A stretch of 44,060 nucleotides of DNA from Sphingopyxis sp. (lineage in GTDB: Bacteria; Pseudomonadota; Alphaproteobacteria; Sphingomonadales; Sphingomonadaceae), in NCBI GenBank assembly GCA_016793775.1, contig JAEULK010000077.1:1-44060 (forward strand). Reading direction: 5' to 3'. This document shows, piece by piece, positions 25,276 to 32,928 of the stretch. The notes below the pieces were generated by a model. It was not told the DNA's origin and made no database searches. It saw only the letters and a list, made by a program, of their open reading frames with translations. Both the position numbers and the translations under genes were made by a program. Within the stretch, counting starts at the first letter, position 1; each line of letters opens with the position of its first letter.

Positions 25276-25548
25276 ATGACCGATACTCCCGCCAACAGCG
25301 TCGACGCGACGCTCCGCGCGCTGCTCGCCGATATTTTGGGTCTGGGCGACGCCCGCGCCGCGGCGCTGACCGAGGACAGCGGGCTGTTCGGCGAGCTGCC
25401 CGAATTCGATTCGATGGCGGTCGCGACGGTGCTGACCGAGATGGAGGATCGCCTCGGCATCATCATCGACGACGACGAGATCGATGGGGAAATCTTTGAA
25501 ACCTATGGTAATTTGCTGGCCTTTTCGCTGCGCAAAGTGACCGACTGA
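25276..25548 (+). CDS. acyl carrier protein of the XrtA module
   Basis: A 90-aa four-helix carrier protein with LPEFDSMAVATVLTEME, where Ser46 is the predicted 4'-phosphopantetheine site, followed by the typical acidic helix III region (IIIDDDEIDGEIFETYGNLLAF). Compared with fatty-acid AcpP it has FDSMA instead of the usual DSLD pattern, so it is a dedicated carrier. ATG 25276 is chosen for its GAGTGAGG site 5-12 nt upstream; an upstream ATG at 25240 lies inside the acetyltransferase. The likely partner is the AMP-forming ligase. Confidence 0.92.
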   Translation: MTDTPANSVDATLRALLADILGLGDARAAALTEDSGLFGELPEFDSMAVATVLTEMEDRLGIIIDDDEIDGEIFETYGNLLAFSLRKVTD

Positions 25549-25564
25549 CATCGTCCGGGCGCGC

Positions 25565-26233
25565 ATGGGCGAACATCATCTGCGCATCGAACCCGCCGGC
25601 GCACCGCGCGCCACCATCCTGATCGTCCCGCCGCTGTTCGAGGAAGCGAACCGCACGCGCCATACCCTCGTGCTGGCGATGCGCGCGCTGGCCGCGCGCG
25701 GCTTTTCGGCTGTGATGCCCGATCTGCCCGGGCAGAATGAGAGCTTGGTCGCGCTGGAGGATGTCGATCTTGCGGGGTGGCAGGCGGCGCTGGCGGAGGC
25801 TGCGGCGATCATCGACGGGCCTTTGCTGGTGGCATCGGTGCGCGGCGGGTGCCTGATCGATCATAGCATCAAAGCCGCGGGCTGGTGGCGGCTCGCGCCG
25901 GTCGGCGGATCGTCGCTGCTGCGCACCCTGCTCCGCGCGCGCGCGTCGGCCGACCGCGAGGCGGGGGTGACATCGGCGCTCGAAAGCCTCACCGAAACCG
26001 CCAAAAGCGAACCGCTGCTGCTCGCGGGCAACCGCCTGTCGCCCGCGATGATCGCACAGCTCGGCGACGCCGAGGCCCAGCCGGTCGAACCGCTGCGCAG
26101 CGTCGCGCTCGGCGCCGGCGGCATTACGGGCACGCCGTTGTGGCTGCGCGCCGAGCCGGGCGAGGACGCCGCGATGGCCCAGGCGATCGCCGCCGATATC
26201 GCGAACTGGAGCGCGTCATGCGGCGCCATCTGA
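25565..26233 (+). CDS. exosortase A system-associated hydrolase 2 (degenerate alpha/beta fold)
   Basis: A 222-aa alpha/beta-hydrolase-fold protein of the TIGR03101 type. The N-terminal strand and oxyanion region is ILIVPPLFEEANRTRH (about 18-33), then FSAVMPDLPGQNES. At the nucleophile elbow the sequence is ASVRGG (90-95): Arg93 stands where a Ser or Cys would be, so ordinary esterase chemistry looks impossible. This lack of a nucleophile seems to be a family trait (recollected GLRLG motif), not a local mutation. It starts 16 bp after the ACP and overlaps the next hydrolase by 16 bases. It may be a carrier-binding or scaffold partner. Confidence 0.85.
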   Translation: MGEHHLRIEPAGAPRATILIVPPLFEEANRTRHTLVLAMRALAARGFSAVMPDLPGQNESLVALEDVDLAGWQAALAEAAAIIDGPLLVASVRGGCLIDHSIKAAGWWRLAPVGGSSLLRTLLRARASADREAGVTSALESLTETAKSEPLLLAGNRLSPAMIAQLGDAEAQPVEPLRSVALGAGGITGTPLWLRAEPGEDAAMAQAIAADIANWSASCGAI

Positions 26234-27042
26234 GCTTCGCCTGCGAAGGCGCGGCCCTCGCCGCGACGCTCGACGACGCGCCGGGTTCGACCGGCCTGCT
26301 CATCGTTTCGGGCGGCAACGAGATCCGCAGCGGCGCGCATCGCGGCATGGCGATGCTGGCGCAGCGCGTCGCCGAGGCGGGGCATCCGGTCTTCCGCTTC
26401 GACCGCCGCGGCATCGGCGACAGCGAAGGCCGGAACGGCGGCTACCGCGCGAGCGGCCCCGACATAGCGGCAGCGATCGCGACGTTTCGCGAGGCGGCGC
26501 CGCAAGTGACGCGCGTCGCCGCGTTCGGCAATTGCGATGCCGCCAGCGCGCTGCTGCTCCACCAGCCGCTCGCGCTCGGCGCGCTGATCCTGGCCAACCC
26601 CTGGACCTATCAGGACGATTGCGGCGACGACGGCAAGATGGACGAACCCGCCCTGCCCCCGGCGTCGGCGATCCGCTCGCGCTATCTCGCGCGGCTGAAA
26701 GACCCGCGGAGCCTGCTCCGGCTGCTGAAGGGCGAAATCGACCTGAAGAAACTCGCGCGCGGGCTGTCGGCGATGGGCAAGAAACCGGCCGCCCCGGCGT
26801 TCGGCAGCCTCGCCGACGAACTCGACGCGGCGCTGGCCGAGATGTTCTGCCCTGTAACGATCCTCCTCGCAACGGGCGACCGCACCGCGCAGGCCTTCAT
26901 GGAGAAGCTGGCCAAATCGCTCGCCTATATCGAGGCGAATCCGGGATCGATCCGCGTCGAGCGGCTCGCAAGCCTTTCGCACAGCTTCGCGGGGGACGAT
27001 GGGGACTGGCTGGCGGGACGGATTTTGGCGGCGCTGGGCTGA
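26218..27042 (+). CDS. exosortase A system-associated hydrolase 1 (Cys nucleophile)
   Basis: A 274-aa alpha/beta-hydrolase of the TIGR03100 type. Motifs: LLIVSGGNEIRSGAHRG (about 27-43), FRFDRRGIGDSEG (about 59-71) and the nucleophile elbow FGNCDAAS with Cys106 in place of Ser. The final histidine is likely in LASLSHSFAGDDG near residue 258. A Cys nucleophile suits thioester or acyl-transfer chemistry. The ATG at 26218 overlaps the hydrolase-2 end by 16 bases, so the two are co-translated. Last gene of the plus-strand module; a nested inverted repeat begins 8 bp after its stop. Confidence 0.88.
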   Translation: MRRHLSFACEGAALAATLDDAPGSTGLLIVSGGNEIRSGAHRGMAMLAQRVAEAGHPVFRFDRRGIGDSEGRNGGYRASGPDIAAAIATFREAAPQVTRVAAFGNCDAASALLLHQPLALGALILANPWTYQDDCGDDGKMDEPALPPASAIRSRYLARLKDPRSLLRLLKGEIDLKKLARGLSAMGKKPAAPAFGSLADELDAALAEMFCPVTILLATGDRTAQAFMEKLAKSLAYIEANPGSIRVERLASLSHSFAGDDGDWLAGRILAALG

Positions 27043-27049
27043 TACTATT

Positions 27050-27295
27050 TTCGCGCAGAGGCGCAGAGATCGCAGAGAAGAAAGAAAATTTGTTCACGCG
27101 GAGACGCGGAGACGCGGAGAGGTTTTCTCAACCCGTTCGTGCCGATCTTGTCGAAGCACAGTCCTTCTCTTCACCGTCGCTAGAAGAAAGAACGGCCCTT
27201 CGACAAGCTCAGGGCGAACGGATTTTAGATAATCTCCGCGCCGCCGCGTCTCCGCGTGAACCACAATCTCTGCGGCCTCTGCGCCTCTGCGCGAA
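27050..27295. repeat. three-layer nested inverted repeat
   Basis: The outer arms 27050-27077 and 27268-27295 (GCGCAGAGGCGCAGAG type, two mismatches), middle arms about 27093-27120 and 27233-27260 (TTCACGCGGAGACGCGG type), and inner arms about 27132-27159 and 27200-27225 (CCGTTCG...CTTGTCGAAG type) form one nested structure filling the gap between convergent genes. The inner arm resembles a dispersed repeat common in sphingomonads (recollection). It could also serve as a bidirectional terminator. No gene is seen here. Confidence 0.88.
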
Positions 27296-27312
27296 TCCTT
27301 CTCGCCTTGATG

Positions 27313-28278
27313 TCAGGCCTCCACCATCGCGTGATATTCGGCCTCGGCCAAAAACCGCTCGGCATCGAGCGCCGCCATGCAGCCCATGCCCGCCGCGGTC
27401 ACCGCCTGACGATACACCTTGTCGGTGACGTCGCCCGCCGCGAACACGCCCGGGATCGACGTCAAAGAGGTACCCGGCGTGACCTCCAGATAACCGTCGG
27501 CGTCGAGCGGCAGCTTGCCCCTGAACAACTCGGTCGACGGGCTGTGGCCGATCGCGACGAAACCGCCGTCGGTCGGTTCGTGGCTCGCCGCGCCGGTGAC
27601 GGTGTCGATCAGGTCGACGCCGACGAGGCCCGACACGCCCGCCCCCGCGACGAAGCGATCGACCTTCTTGTTCCACAGTATCTTGATCTTGGGGTTGGCG
27701 TGCAGGCGGTCCTGCAAAATCTTTTCGGCGCGCAGATGATCGCGGCGGTGGATGAGCGTTACATCGTCGCTGTGGTTGGTGAGGTACAGCGCCTCCTCGA
27801 CCGCGGTGTTGCCGCCGCCGATCACCACCACCTTCTTGCCGCGATAGAAGAAGCCGTCGCACGTCGCGCACGCCGACACGCCCTTGCCGCCCAGTTCCTG
27901 TTCGCCCTCTACCCCCAGCCACTTCGCTTGCGCACCCGTCGCGATCACCAGCGTCTCCGCCAGATACATATCACCGCCGTCGCCGGTGATCCGGAACGGG
28001 CGCTGCGACAGGTCGACGTCGACGATCGTGTCCCAGATCATGCTGGTGCCGACATGCGTCGCCTGCGCGGTCATCTGTTCCATCAGCCAGGGGCCCTGGA
28101 TGACGTCGGCGAAACCGGGGTAATTTTCGACGTCGGTGGTGATCGTCAGCTGGCCGCCGGGTTGCAGCCCCTGCACCACGATCGGCATCATGCCCGCGCG
28201 CGCCGCGTAAATGGCGGCGGACAGGCCCGCGGGGCCGGAGCCGAGGATGAGCATCTTGCTATGGTGCGTGGCGGGCAT
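27313..28278 (-). CDS. trxB: thioredoxin-disulfide reductase
   Basis: A 321-aa flavoprotein reducing thioredoxin with NADPH. It has the FAD-binding LILGSGPAGLSAAIYAAR (10-27), the redox pair CATC (Cys137, Cys140) within SACATCDGFFY, the NADPH-binding VVVIGGGNTAVEEALYL (about 150-166), the IHRRD motif and the FAD end-piece GVFAAGDVTDKVYRQ. ATG 28278 has a purine-rich GGGAAAGAAAG site upstream; a longer in-frame extension to 28464 is not conserved-looking. Convergent with the hydrolase-1 gene and divergent from the caspase-like gene across 137 bp. Confidence 0.97.
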   Translation of the reverse strand: MPATHHSKMLILGSGPAGLSAAIYAARAGMMPIVVQGLQPGGQLTITTDVENYPGFADVIQGPWLMEQMTAQATHVGTSMIWDTIVDVDLSQRPFRITGDGGDMYLAETLVIATGAQAKWLGVEGEQELGGKGVSACATCDGFFYRGKKVVVIGGGNTAVEEALYLTNHSDDVTLIHRRDHLRAEKILQDRLHANPKIKILWNKKVDRFVAGAGVSGLVGVDLIDTVTGAASHEPTDGGFVAIGHSPSTELFRGKLPLDADGYLEVTPGTSLTSIPGVFAAGDVTDKVYRQAVTAAGMGCMAALDAERFLAEAEYHAMVEA

Positions 28279-28415
28279 GATCGTCTTTCTTTCCCTGTGG
28301 CGGAGCGCACAGATGGGTGTTGCCAATCGCGCTAGCAAGGGACAGGCTGCACGCCAAGGCATGTGTGAGCCGGCGGGGGCTTTACGGGAGTGGCACGCAA
28401 CGAAAGGACGGCGAG
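28279..28415. promoter_or_regulatory. divergent promoter region between trxB and the caspase-like gene
   Basis: A 137-bp gap between divergent starts, so it must contain or overlap both promoters. It has the purine-rich trxB ribosome site (28280-28295, complement) and AAAGGACG before the caspase-like start. I do not see clear -35/-10 boxes. Confidence 0.45.
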
Positions 28416-29714
28416 ATGACGCGTTTCTTTCTACCTCTTTTGACGCTGTTTCTGCTGCTGGCACCGCAAGCCGCCGAGGCGCGCAAGGTCGCGCTGGTGA
28501 TCGGCAATTCGGCCTATGCCAACACCGGCGCGCTGGCGAACCCCGCGAACGATATCAGGATCGTCGCCGATGCGGCCAAAAGCGCGGGCTTCGACGATGT
28601 CGTCGTCGCCAGCAACCTCGGCCATCAGGCGTTCCAGACCACGATGCGCGATTTCCGCGCCAAGGCCGACGGCGCCGACGTCGCGATGGTCTATTTCGCC
28701 GGCCACGGGATCGAGGCGCAGGGCAAGAACTGGCTGCTGCCCACCGACGTGAAGCTCGAATCCGACCTCGACCTCCCCTATGAGGCGATCGAGCTCAACC
28801 GGCTGATGGAGGCGGTGTCGGGGGCGCAAATCCGCATGGTCGTGCTCGACGCGTGCCGCAACAATCCCTTCGGCAGCAAATGGCGCTCCGGCACGCGCGC
28901 GGTGGCGCGCGGCATGGCGGGGGTCGAGGCCGACGATGTACTCGTCATCTTCGCCGCCGCGCCCGGCCAGACCGCGAGCGACGGCAACGGCGCGAACAGC
29001 CCCTTTGCCCTCGCGCTGGCGCGGCGGCTGCCCGAACCCGACCTGCCGGTGCAACTGCTCGGCGGCGCGATCCGCGACGATGTGCTCGCCGCGACCGGCG
29101 GCAACCAGCGGCCCTTCGTCAGCGCCAGCATCACCGGCACGCCGGTCTATCTGGTGCCGCGCACCGTGCCGACCCTCGTCGCGGCCGCGCCGACCGTCCC
29201 CACCGGCGACCGCACCGCGAGCGAGGAGATTTTCTGGAAGGGCGCGCTCGCCGAAAGCAGCGTACGCGCCTTCAGCGCCTATCTGTCGGAATTCCCGAGC
29301 GGGCGCTACGCCGGCGACGCGTCGGACGCGATCGCGCGGCTGCTGACGCCGAGCGCCGACGGCAGCGCGGTGCGCGGCGGCAAATATCGCGTGTCGGATA
29401 TCGTCATCGAGTGCGTCAAGGTGACGGGCTTCCTCGGCCTGCCCGACCAGCTGTTCCTGCGCTTCGGCGGCAGCCAGCGCTTTCCCGAGAGCAAGAAGGA
29501 CAGCTATACGATGAAGAAGGGCCAGCGCTGGGTGGTGCCGCGCAGCTTCGACTTCGACGGCAACTCGACGGTGCAATTGCTGGAGGACGACGACGTCGGC
29601 GGCAACGACATATTGGGGACGATCGATCTGGAGCCCCGCGTGGGGAATTTCACCCGCACGATCAACGGCGACCGGAGCGAGTATAAGGTGACCTATAAGG
29701 TGAGCGCGGAGTAG
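28416..29714 (+). CDS. secreted caspase-like peptidase (C14) with C-terminal C2-like domain
   Basis: A 432-aa protein with a Sec signal peptide (TRFFLPLLTLFLLLAPQAAEA, broken here as positions 2-22). The caspase fold follows: RKVALVIGNSAYAN, the catalytic His97 in YFAGHGIEAQG and Cys147 in VVLDACRNNPF, both intact, so it should be active. After a linker (about 255-320, including an EIFWKGALAESS segment) the last 100 residues hold a beta-rich module with FDFDGNSTVQLLEDDDVGGND, resembling a calcium-binding C2-type loop. Bacterial caspase-like proteins of this layout are exported, and some act in stress or proteolysis; targets are unknown here. ATG 28416 with AAAGGACG upstream. Confidence 0.88.
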   Translation: MTRFFLPLLTLFLLLAPQAAEARKVALVIGNSAYANTGALANPANDIRIVADAAKSAGFDDVVVASNLGHQAFQTTMRDFRAKADGADVAMVYFAGHGIEAQGKNWLLPTDVKLESDLDLPYEAIELNRLMEAVSGAQIRMVVLDACRNNPFGSKWRSGTRAVARGMAGVEADDVLVIFAAAPGQTASDGNGANSPFALALARRLPEPDLPVQLLGGAIRDDVLAATGGNQRPFVSASITGTPVYLVPRTVPTLVAAAPTVPTGDRTASEEIFWKGALAESSVRAFSAYLSEFPSGRYAGDASDAIARLLTPSADGSAVRGGKYRVSDIVIECVKVTGFLGLPDQLFLRFGGSQRFPESKKDSYTMKKGQRWVVPRSFDFDGNSTVQLLEDDDVGGNDILGTIDLEPRVGNFTRTINGDRSEYKVTYKVSAE

Positions 29715-29747
29715 CGAGCGGGAGCGTCCGGTTTCGGACGTTAGTCG

Positions 29748-29826
29748 CTGTTCCCCGGCGAAAGCCGGGGGCCACGGGGACAGGACTGCGCTGACTATCT
29801 GGACCCCGGCTTTCGCCGGGGAACAG
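29748..29826. repeat. inverted repeat, 23-bp arms
   Basis: Perfect complementary arms 29748-29770 and 29804-29826 (CTGTTCCCCGGCGAAAGCC type) lie 34 bp after the caspase-like stop. A dispersed repeat family that may also end transcription; there is no T-run. Confidence 0.92.
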
Positions 29827-29834
29827 ATCCCATC

Positions 29835-29922
29835 GTCACCCCGGGCTTGCCCCGGGGCCTGCCTTCCCTTTGATCCGGCAGCGAAAGAAAAAGGGCGGGT
29901 CCCGGGTCAAGCCCGGGATGAC
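29835..29922. repeat. inverted repeat, CCCGGG-rich arms
   Basis: Arms 29835-29856 (GTCACCCCGGGCTTGCCC type) and about 29898-29922 (CCCGGGTCAAGCCCGGG followed by ATGAC) pair imperfectly; each arm is itself a short palindrome. Lies between convergent caspase-like and trhO genes. Confidence 0.88.
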
Positions 29923-29959
29923 GACATAATCAACGTCGGCTTCCACCCCAAGGCAGCCC

Positions 29960-30688
29960 CTATTCCTTCTCCCCCACCTCGACCAGCCCGTGCCCGACGC
30001 TCACCCGCTCGTCGAAGACGAAGCAGCTGCCGTGCCAGCGGCTGTCGGACTCGGGCACCTGTTCGAGATAGGCGAGAATACCGCCCTTCAGATGCACGAC
30101 ATCATCGACGCCCTCGCTGCGCAGGAACGCCGTCGATTTTTCGCAGCGGATGCCCCCGGTGCAGAACATCGCGATGCGCTTGCCCGCGAACGCCTCGGCA
30201 TGCTCGCGCCACCAGCCTGGGAAGTCGCCGAAGCTCCTGGTCCGCGGGTCGATCGCGCCATCGAAGCTGCCGTAACCCACCTCGAAGCCGTTGCGCGTGT
30301 CGATGACCACCGTATCGGGATCGGCGATCACCGCATTCCAGTCGGCGGGGTCGACATAGCGCCCGACGTCGCGCGACGGATCGATGCCCGGCACCTTCAT
30401 CGTCACGATTTCCTTCTTCAGCCGCACTTTCAGGCGCTGGAAAGGCATGGCGGCGGCGGCGGAATATTTTACGTCGAGCGCGGCGCAATCGGGCAGCGCG
30501 CGGATATGCGCGATCACTGCGGCGATACCCGCTTCGGGGCCGGCGACGGTGCCGTTGATGCCCTCGCGCGCGAGGAGCAGCGTGCCCTTGACGCCATTCG
30601 CGGCGCAGATGTCGAGCAACGGCTGGCGCAGCGGGGCGGGGTCGTCGAAGGGCGCGAAGCGATAGAGGGCGGCGACGGTGAAGCGCAT
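29960..30688 (-). CDS. trhO: tRNA uridine(34) hydroxylase TrhO (rhodanese family)
   Basis: A 242-aa YceA/TrhO protein that makes 5-hydroxyuridine at position 34 of certain tRNAs, feeding cmo5U/mcmo5U. An N-terminal acylphosphatase-like domain holds [14 protein letters not shown] (about 37-50), then [23 protein letters not shown] (split, about 73-95), then the rhodanese domain with [19 protein letters not shown] and the active loop [11 protein letters not shown] (Cys176 and Cys182). The C-terminus is shorter than in E. coli, lacking the Cys-rich tail. ATG at 30688. A 73-bp repeat sits upstream. Confidence 0.95.
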   Translation of the reverse strand: MRFTVAALYRFAPFDDPAPLRQPLLDICAANGVKGTLLLAREGINGTVAGPEAGIAAVIAHIRALPDCAALDVKYSAAAAMPFQRLKVRLKKEIVTMKVPGIDPSRDVGRYVDPADWNAVIADPDTVVIDTRNGFEVGYGSFDGAIDPRTRSFGDFPGWWREHAEAFAGKRIAMFCTGGIRCEKSTAFLRSEGVDDVVHLKGGILAYLEQVPESDSRWHGSCFVFDERVSVGHGLVEVGEKE

Positions 30689-30704
30689 GATCGGCCGCCC
30701 ATAG

Positions 30705-30777
30705 CCGTTTGTGCCGAGCGAAGTCGAGACACGCCAGACCGGCGCCAGCGTGTCTCGACTGCGCTCGACACAAACGG
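30705..30777. repeat. inverted repeat, 30-bp arms
   Basis: Arms 30705-30734 (CCGTTTGTGCCGAGCGAAG start) and 30748-30777 (complement, several mismatches in the middle) form a stem around GCC-rich loop sequence, upstream of trhO and after the GMC gene. Same style of dispersed sphingomonad repeat as the others in this window. Confidence 0.88.
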
Positions 30778-30799
30778 GATGAAGAGCGTTGCCTTCACC

Positions 30800-32821
30800 T
30801 CACCCGAACGGATCGCCCCGCCCGGTCGCATAGTGCGCCATCGCCATCGTCGTCCATTGCGCATTCACGCGGATGCAGCTCGGAAAGACGCTCGCGTCGG
30901 TGACCAGCACATTGGTCGTGCCATGCACCCGGCATTCGAGGTCGACGATACCGAACTCGGGATTTTCGTTGATTGCATTGCCGCCGTGCGCGTGGCTGCT
31001 CGACAGGGTCAGATCGTCCTGTTGTTTGATCTCGCGGTGGAAAAATGCATCGATATCCATCTCGGGCGTCACCGTCTTGCCGCTCGCCAGCGCGGGGTAG
31101 CATTCGACCGCGCCCGCGGCGAAATGCACCTTGGTCAGCGTCGCCATCGCATCGCGCAGCACCGGCAGATCGTCGTCGATGTCGAGCCGGAAATCGAGCT
31201 TGCCATCGACCACCTGCCCGCGCCGGTCGGCGGGGAACAGGATGCCCGCCGAATGGACGCGGCTGAAATTGCGCATTCGCTCGGCATGGGTACCGAACCA
31301 GCCGGGCATCAGCGACGCCATCGCCATCGGCGGCTGGAAATGGCTTTCGAGCAGATAATGGCCGCAGTCGACATAGCTCGACATCTGATCCTCGTCCCAC
31401 GCGTTGCCGCCGACGCCATCGGGCATCAGCGCGACGACCGGCGAGGCGACGTTGAGCGAGATCTGGTAGCCGGTGCCCGCGATACCGCTGGCGTCGAGCA
31501 GCTTCGACGAGGCGATGGTGCCGCCCGCGACGACGACTCCGACGCGCGCCCGCACGATGCGCCGCGATCCGTCGGGCATCACCAGCCGCACCGCCTCGGC
31601 CTCCAGCTTGCCGTTCGATGCGTCCTGCCACAATATTTCCTCGGCCTTGGTATCGGGCAGGATGCGCGCTTTATGATCGCGACACGCCTGCGGCAGATAG
31701 GTCTGCGCCATGCCCATGCGTCGGCCATAGGGGCAGCCCGAATTGCAATAGCCGCAATAGGCGCAGGCATTGGGGGTGCCCGGCGGCCCGAAATTCTTGT
31801 CGAACCAGTCGGTCACCGCGCGCTGTTCGCGCGGGTCGGTCGACGTCGCGGCATGCTTGCGCCAGCCGTCCATCAGATGGTTGCCATTGTGCCGCCCGCT
31901 GCGCGGTTCGGCGCGGCCGATCCCCAGCCGGTCGCGCACCGCGTCGTAACTGGCGTGAAAGGCGTCGGGGTCGATCGGCGCGCCGATGCTCGCCCATTTG
32001 GCCAGCACGTCGGGCGCATCGGGGTGCGTCCGGCCGTCCTCGTTGACGCGCAGGCAGATGCCGTTGTTGACCGTCGACGATCCCCCGACGCAGCGCCCCT
32101 GAAAGATCACGAAATCGCTGTTGGTCGTCGTCTGCACCCCGCCATGCTTGTAGAGCGCGGCGATCATGTCGAGTTCGCGGTGGGTGATGCGCGGCGAAGG
32201 GTAGAAGGGACCGGCCTCGACGATCAGCACCTTATAACCCTGCGCCGCGACATTATAGGCCGCCACCGCGCCGCCGGCGCCCGAGCCGATGACGATGACG
32301 TCATAGTCGTCGTCCAGCGTCGCGGCATCGAGGATATGGTCCTTGTGGATTTCGCGGCCGGGAACATCGGTGATGTCGAGGTCGGGCGGCTCGACGCGGG
32401 TGCGGAACGTCGGCAGGGTGAAGCCGATCTGGGCGTGCACCGCATTATGCTCGTTGGCGAGCTGGCCCTCCTTGCGCGGCAGCTCGCCCCCCTCCCAATA
32501 GCCGTAATAGCACGCATATATAATTCCGCGCAGCCGCGCCATGTCCTGGAACAGATCGAAGTCGCTGTTCTGCAGCCGGTCGCGGACGCGCTCGGCGCGC
32601 GCATCGACGTCGATATCGACGAACACCGGGGCCAGCACCAGCTCGGTCGCGTTGAGCGAAAAGCGCAGCTCCCGAAGTTTGGTCCCACCGACCTTTCCGA
32701 ACAGTTCGGCGACATTGGCGACGACCTGATCGGCGGTGATCACCATGTCGACGCCGTGAAACAACGCCTCGGTCAGCGCTTTCAAGAATCTGAGTTGCCC
32801 GAAATTAAACGGTGCCGTCAT
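30800..32821 (-). CDS. GMC-family FAD oxidoreductase with cysteine cluster
   Basis: A 673-aa glucose-methanol-choline oxidoreductase. Residues 1-165 form an N-terminal helical extension typical of long alcohol-oxidase-like GMC members. The FAD motif is YDVIVIGSGAGGAVAAYN (173-190), then CVGGSSTVNNGIC, and a C-terminal ALASGK...SSSHAHGGNAIN region with the likely catalytic His, followed by DASVFPSCIRVNAQWTTMAM. A striking CAYCGYCNSGCP (353-364) has CxxCxxCxxxCP spacing. Substrate unknown; a long-chain or sterol-like alcohol is possible. ATG 32821 has GGAGGGG-type purines about 6-12 nt upstream. Standalone gene. Confidence 0.9.
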   Translation of the reverse strand: MTAPFNFGQLRFLKALTEALFHGVDMVITADQVVANVAELFGKVGGTKLRELRFSLNATELVLAPVFVDIDVDARAERVRDRLQNSDFDLFQDMARLRGIIYACYYGYWEGGELPRKEGQLANEHNAVHAQIGFTLPTFRTRVEPPDLDITDVPGREIHKDHILDAATLDDDYDVIVIGSGAGGAVAAYNVAAQGYKVLIVEAGPFYPSPRITHRELDMIAALYKHGGVQTTTNSDFVIFQGRCVGGSSTVNNGICLRVNEDGRTHPDAPDVLAKWASIGAPIDPDAFHASYDAVRDRLGIGRAEPRSGRHNGNHLMDGWRKHAATSTDPREQRAVTDWFDKNFGPPGTPNACAYCGYCNSGCPYGRRMGMAQTYLPQACRDHKARILPDTKAEEILWQDASNGKLEAEAVRLVMPDGSRRIVRARVGVVVAGGTIASSKLLDASGIAGTGYQISLNVASPVVALMPDGVGGNAWDEDQMSSYVDCGHYLLESHFQPPMAMASLMPGWFGTHAERMRNFSRVHSAGILFPADRRGQVVDGKLDFRLDIDDDLPVLRDAMATLTKVHFAAGAVECYPALASGKTVTPEMDIDAFFHREIKQQDDLTLSSSHAHGGNAINENPEFGIVDLECRVHGTTNVLVTDASVFPSCIRVNAQWTTMAMAHYATGRGDPFG

Positions 32822-32928
32822 TGCAGTACCCCTCCAGTTTTCCGCACGCGCGCTAATTTCGGATCATAGCGAGTTTGAGGAAACTATATTGTACGGAAAC
32901 GGCGAGAGGGGGTACCGACAGGCACCAG

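Noticed and set aside
29990-32869. Plus-strand open frame of about 959 codons
   Set aside because: It is antisense to trhO and the GMC gene, is Arg/His/Asp-rich without motifs, and both opposing genes have full family signatures. High GC removes stop codons.
32822-32928. Regulatory site between GMC and zeta-like genes
   Set aside because: Short gap with no clear promoter or terminator pattern.
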